DNA of 64,000 nt. Source: Acanthaster planci. Its lineage: Eukaryota > Echinodermata > Asteroidea > Valvatida > Acanthasteridae. The DNA lies in assembly GCF_001949145.1 (NCBI RefSeq), contig NW_019091423.1, positions 1,035,594 to 1,099,593 on the forward strand, written 5' to 3'. The number at the start of each line of letters is the position of its first letter. Within the stretch, counting starts at the first letter, position 1. Both the position numbers and the translations under genes were made by a program. The notes beneath the pieces are model-generated. The model had not been told where the DNA came from, ran no database searches, and saw only the letters and a list, made by a program, of their open reading frames with translations. Positions 60,019-64,000 of this stretch are shown one piece after another.

Positions 60019-63000
60019 TTTGGATTATTGAGTGTAGGGAAAAAAGCTGAAGATCATCTACTTGTCTACATCCATGCATGTGAGGCTGCAGGTGAAATGC
60101 TTCTTCTTTTAATTGTTATTGCTGAAAATGTGCTACCCGTGCCTGTGTGTATAGTGATGAGATGTATATTTTTTAAGTTGCTATACCCGCCTTGCATTGT
60201 ACATGTACATGTAGAGAACTGAGTGTGCATAGTACTACCGTGCGATAGTGGCTGACTATCTCTCTGCCAATGTATATGCAAGCATTATAATTCTACCATC
60301 TGTCCTCAGTTGTTCCCCTTGACTATGTGGCCGATCCAGTCTGTAGCCTTACTCCCTCTGTAGTGAGGGTGCTGCAGCCTTTGCCTATGTTAATCAGGTT
60401 AGATGATGCTATATGATGAGCAATTGATGGTCTGGAGCTTCAACTTGCGGTTTGTGACCATACCACAGTGCTAAGGGAGGTACCCAACCAGCAAAGGTCT
60501 TCTTGTTCTGGCTTTTTTCTGCAATTCCCCCACGGGAATCCACATCAGCTTTCTAAGGTTTAATTCACAAACGAAATCTGAGCACTTTTTAGTGATAATT
60601 GACTAAACTAATTAGAAGTTGAAACAACTACTTGAACTCATTCTCAAGATTTAGGAATGTGGTCTTGTCGTGGATTACGAGTAGAGTCAATTTTATCAAC
60701 AGCACCCTTAGATTGGAATTTTCTCACCCATCTCTATCAGTACATCTGTATAATTCACAAAAGGGCAATCTATTAAGAGCTTCCACTGCACAAGGTGATG
60801 ATGAAGGGTTTCTTTGCCATGCTCTGAGTAATTTGTAAAATGTGGAGAAACTATTGGAGTGGTGTGGAATATATTGTGTTCCTATTCTACAATACTGTTT
60901 CAGTAAGAGAACACCAAGAAATAGTAATATGCATGTTCTACAGCACCTGTAATATTACTTGGTTTATACATGTAGCGAATAGCACAGTGTTTTCCTTTTC
61001 CCTTTGTTTTAATTGATTGGGTACCAATCATCATTTGACAGGTGGAAGGGCAATCGGGTACATGTTTCTTTTTCTCACACAACTTATCACAATGCAACAA
61101 ATGGCTTAATTGTGTCCTCATGCCAGCACCTGAAATTTATTGAATACTTGCAAATTTCATAAATATTGATTTTGAGCCATTTTTAATAATTGACAGCTAA
61201 CACAATGCTATTTGAACAAAGATTTTTGTTTAAAGCCAAGAAGTTAAAATCAGCTGCCACACTACAAACTCACGCTATTTTCTGGCTTCAGGTTAAGGGA
61301 GGAAAGGTCAATTAAGCCACGTAGGTCAGTTCATGTCACATACTATCAGGACTTCAAGATCCCTAGCTTAATTGCTCCATACAGCTCCCATGCATGTTTT
61401 CTCCATCTACAACAAACAGCAAGACTGTCATTTCAAGTGATAATGAATCGTTGAGCTGATTAATTTGGGCAATACTAACGATTGTTAAACAGGTTTAGAT
61501 CGTGGAGATCAGCCACAAATAAATATGATTAACTCTCCATAGAAATCAGCGGTAGTGGTGGAGAAGCAAAATCATCTCATGAAATTCAGACGCAGGAATT
61601 CTACATCTTCAGATGGATATACCTGTATTTGGGGGGCAAGGGACAGCCAATTCCAGCCAATTCACTTCTGCTAAGTACAATCTGTGGAATTCAATTACTA
61701 TAAAAAAATGGAGGTTTTCAACAAGCAATGTCTTGAGGGTGTCAATTCCAAAATTAACATTTGATTCTTTGCACAGAAAAATGTCTGCAAAGAAAGAACT
61801 AAACAAGACCAGGGACAAAAGAAATATCGGGGTTTTTCTGAAATTTATAAAAATTACATTATGATTAGGACAATTTTAGTGTTTAACACCTCATAAAACA
61901 CTTCATATGAATAATCGAGTCATATGAGTCTAATATGAATGTGAAAGCAAATTCATGATCACTGAGCATTCCAAACAGCATGCATCACTATGAAAGTTTG
62001 CATTTATAAATATGTACTTGTTATGGGACAGCTTAAAACCATAAACCTCTACAGTAAATCTGTACTTTTTTATCACTCCCAGTAAAGCAAGCATCCTGTG
62101 TACTTTCAAACATGACAGCAATTATTTATCTCATTCATTTACAGATATTTGTGTCAACATTTAAGATGAACTAGGTTGAGGTGCCTCCATGGTTGAGGTG
62201 AACTCTTTTTGACATTAAGCCATCATTTACATTTATCTCTGAATTATGGCAAAGGGTTTGGTAATAGAGAACCAGTACCAGGGACTTAAGAGCCCTCTTC
62301 CCTAGATCGGCTTGCGATCTTTAAATTACGTTCAGCCAAATAAATCACACTCTAATTATAATTCGGTTCCAGCGTTGCCCTGGCAGACTCATTTTATAAA
62401 TACGGATGCAGGCTTTGCTTGTGTCACCCTCCAATGTAGAGGGGAAAGACAGGAAAGTTAGAACCAACAAATACAGAAGGGGACTTTGACCTGAGTAGCT
62501 CAGGCAAAATGTCATCTCATTCAATACAAATTATTGGGGCTTTATTAGTGACTGGTTGTTTATTGTACTTGCTGGCAGTATTGAAGTTAACGGCACTCCA
62601 GTGGCAGCAGACAGTTTAATTCTTCATTTATACTCATGTACGTGTGCAGATGTGCTAAATATTTGATTCGATTGTTAGTTCAGATTGATGAAAAAGAACT
62701 GTGGAATAATTTTGACAGAAATTAGATGTCTGAAGATGTTGGAGATGGACAGTCATTTCTGTACAACAGGCTAGTATTTTTTTCTTTACAAAGTCAAAGC
62801 TAAACTTAAGAAAGACAAGGAAATTTTTGGAAAGAAATGACAATCCATAAGAAGAGTCCAACTTATAGAAAGTGTGATTCTGTAAGTTTACTGCAATGTG
62901 TTAGGGTAAGGTAAGCAATTTAGCATTAGATACTCAAGAACACTTTCCACGTTTGAAGGCGAATTGAAAAGAGTCTGAATAAGGACCAAGATGTGCTACT

Positions 63001-64000
63001 TTGAACTCATCACATCAAGACAATGCATAGCCATAACAGTCCCAAATCCTTCAATTTCAACACACCCTACATACACCACTACATTACACCCTAGGGCGTC
63101 AGGGTTAAACAATAATTCGCTTTGCAAATATCTTTAAGAAACAAGAAATATCTGGTCTTCAGTTTAGGTATTACTATGCAAAAACCTCAACCCAACCCAC
63201 AAGAAATTCTATCTGTTTGTTGTTTGATAAGATCACAGTTACTAGTGTCCAGAAAACGAAGAAAAAAATGCCTTACAGGTAAGATCATTTCAAATGATAT
63301 AGCCAGCAATCCGACAGACATATCAATGAAAGCACTTAGGTGGTGATTTCAGATGCAATATGAGCAATTAGGTTAAGTAAATCTTGGCACTTTTCTTCCT
63401 CTTTTTTCTCCTCCTGTTCCTATCTCTGGGATGAATTAGAGCAGCATACACACCTCTAATTCTACCAGCATGCTGATAAAAATTTATCCTGACACTTTTG
63501 TTGATGTAGGCATTGTGTGAAATATCTTTTAATTTGGAGACTGTGAGTGTTAATGAATTCAGAGCATGAATGAAAAAAGGAGACTATCATTTCTAGATAA
63601 CAAAATGACCACTGTGAAACAAATCAAAGCTGCATGTACAAATCAGATCCATAGGTCAATAAAACATGCTAAATTCCTTAAAACATTTTAAATGGATTTT
63701 GGCAAGGCTGAGAGAAAATTCTTTGTCCGCCACTTACTCATAATGAATGGAGCCATCTAGCGAAGTCAAGACCTTTTTGCATTACCTGGTGCCCATCTCA
63801 TGCTGCCAAATCGTATAAATTCACCACCGTAGCTGTTTCCATGGCAATGCTGTCATGTGAGTCCAGATGGGTGGGTATTAGGCAGATATTTCCAAAGATA
63901 CTCTTTGCGGGGTCGTCAAGGGGCTTATTGATTTTTTCCCTTCCAAACGCAAATGTGACTAAAAAAATGTTGATTGATTTAGTTGTCTGGGCCACAGATT
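60019..64000 (-). other. Upstream region of the internal first exon / intron of a long isoform
   Basis: No exon of the family (SH3-1, PH1, DH1) can be recognised here. For a transcript starting at the 60018 ATG this is 5' UTR and promoter; for a full-length transcript it is intron. A minus-strand TAAAAAATATAC stretch near 60177-60164 is TATA-like, about 150 bases upstream of the ATG, but this is weak in an AT-rich background. Nothing else supportable is seen. Confidence 0.4.

Noticed and set aside
63792-63995. Minus-strand frame and a nearby CACCAG|GTAATG donor at the right edge.
   Set aside because: No match to SH3-1, PH1 or other expected upstream domains, and the donor is not in the open frame.

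Overview
The window is animal genomic DNA: AT-rich, with GT-AG introns and very low coding density. It holds one recognisable gene, on the minus strand, running through almost all of the window. The gene is a TRIO/Kalirin family Rho guanine-nucleotide exchange factor. I reconstructed 28 coding exons, whose codon phases agree at every joint that can be tested. They cover the second Dbl-homology domain (DH2), its pleckstrin-homology domain (PH2, broken by an assembly gap), a 321-codon Ser/Pro/Lys-rich linker, the second SH3 domain, an Ig domain, a fibronectin type III domain and most of a C-terminal protein kinase. About 1,455 residues are visible. The rest of the kinase C-lobe lies beyond base 1. 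The Sec14, spectrin-repeat, DH1-PH1 and first SH3 exons expected in a long isoform would lie beyond base 64000.

Layout, in the direction of transcription (high to low coordinates): a probable internal first exon with its own ATG at 60018-59946; a 16.5-kb intron; two short exons at 43394-43313 and 42012-41913, the second carrying the family motif KWLTSPVR; a 14-kb intron rich in repeats; acidic linker exons at 27884-23532; DH2 exons at 23310-20241; PH2 at 19791-18366 with a 947-base run of N inside; the linker exon at 17854-16891; SH3 at 16175-15901; a 7.6-kb intron; a connector exon; a 28-nt microexon; Ig at 6309-6022; FN3 in two exons; and four kinase exons at 1748-24.

The ATG exon at 60018 matches the position of the internal start that gives human Kalirin its short GEF2-kinase isoform (Duet/TRAD). 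The kinase keeps a DFG motif, which human Kalirin has changed, while the FN3 domain is a Kalirin feature that human TRIO lacks. The gene therefore looks like the single pre-duplication ancestor. A kinase-bearing C terminus argues against fly or nematode. Frequent TACATGTAC palindromes and intron style suggest a marine invertebrate deuterostome (echinoderm, hemichordate or amphioxus), but I cannot fix the species.

The introns hold mobile and repeated DNA: two copies of a TTAA-bounded MITE, two hAT-like elements with CAG-type ends, a ~150-bp repeat family present in opposite orientations in two introns, an apparently exact 169-bp tandem duplication, a 49-bp tandem repeat, a degenerate minisatellite, a tRNA-like B-box fragment, and a long inverted repeat whose arms carry histone-type 3' hairpin sequences. 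I found no second protein-coding gene, no complete tRNA or rRNA gene and no CRISPR array.
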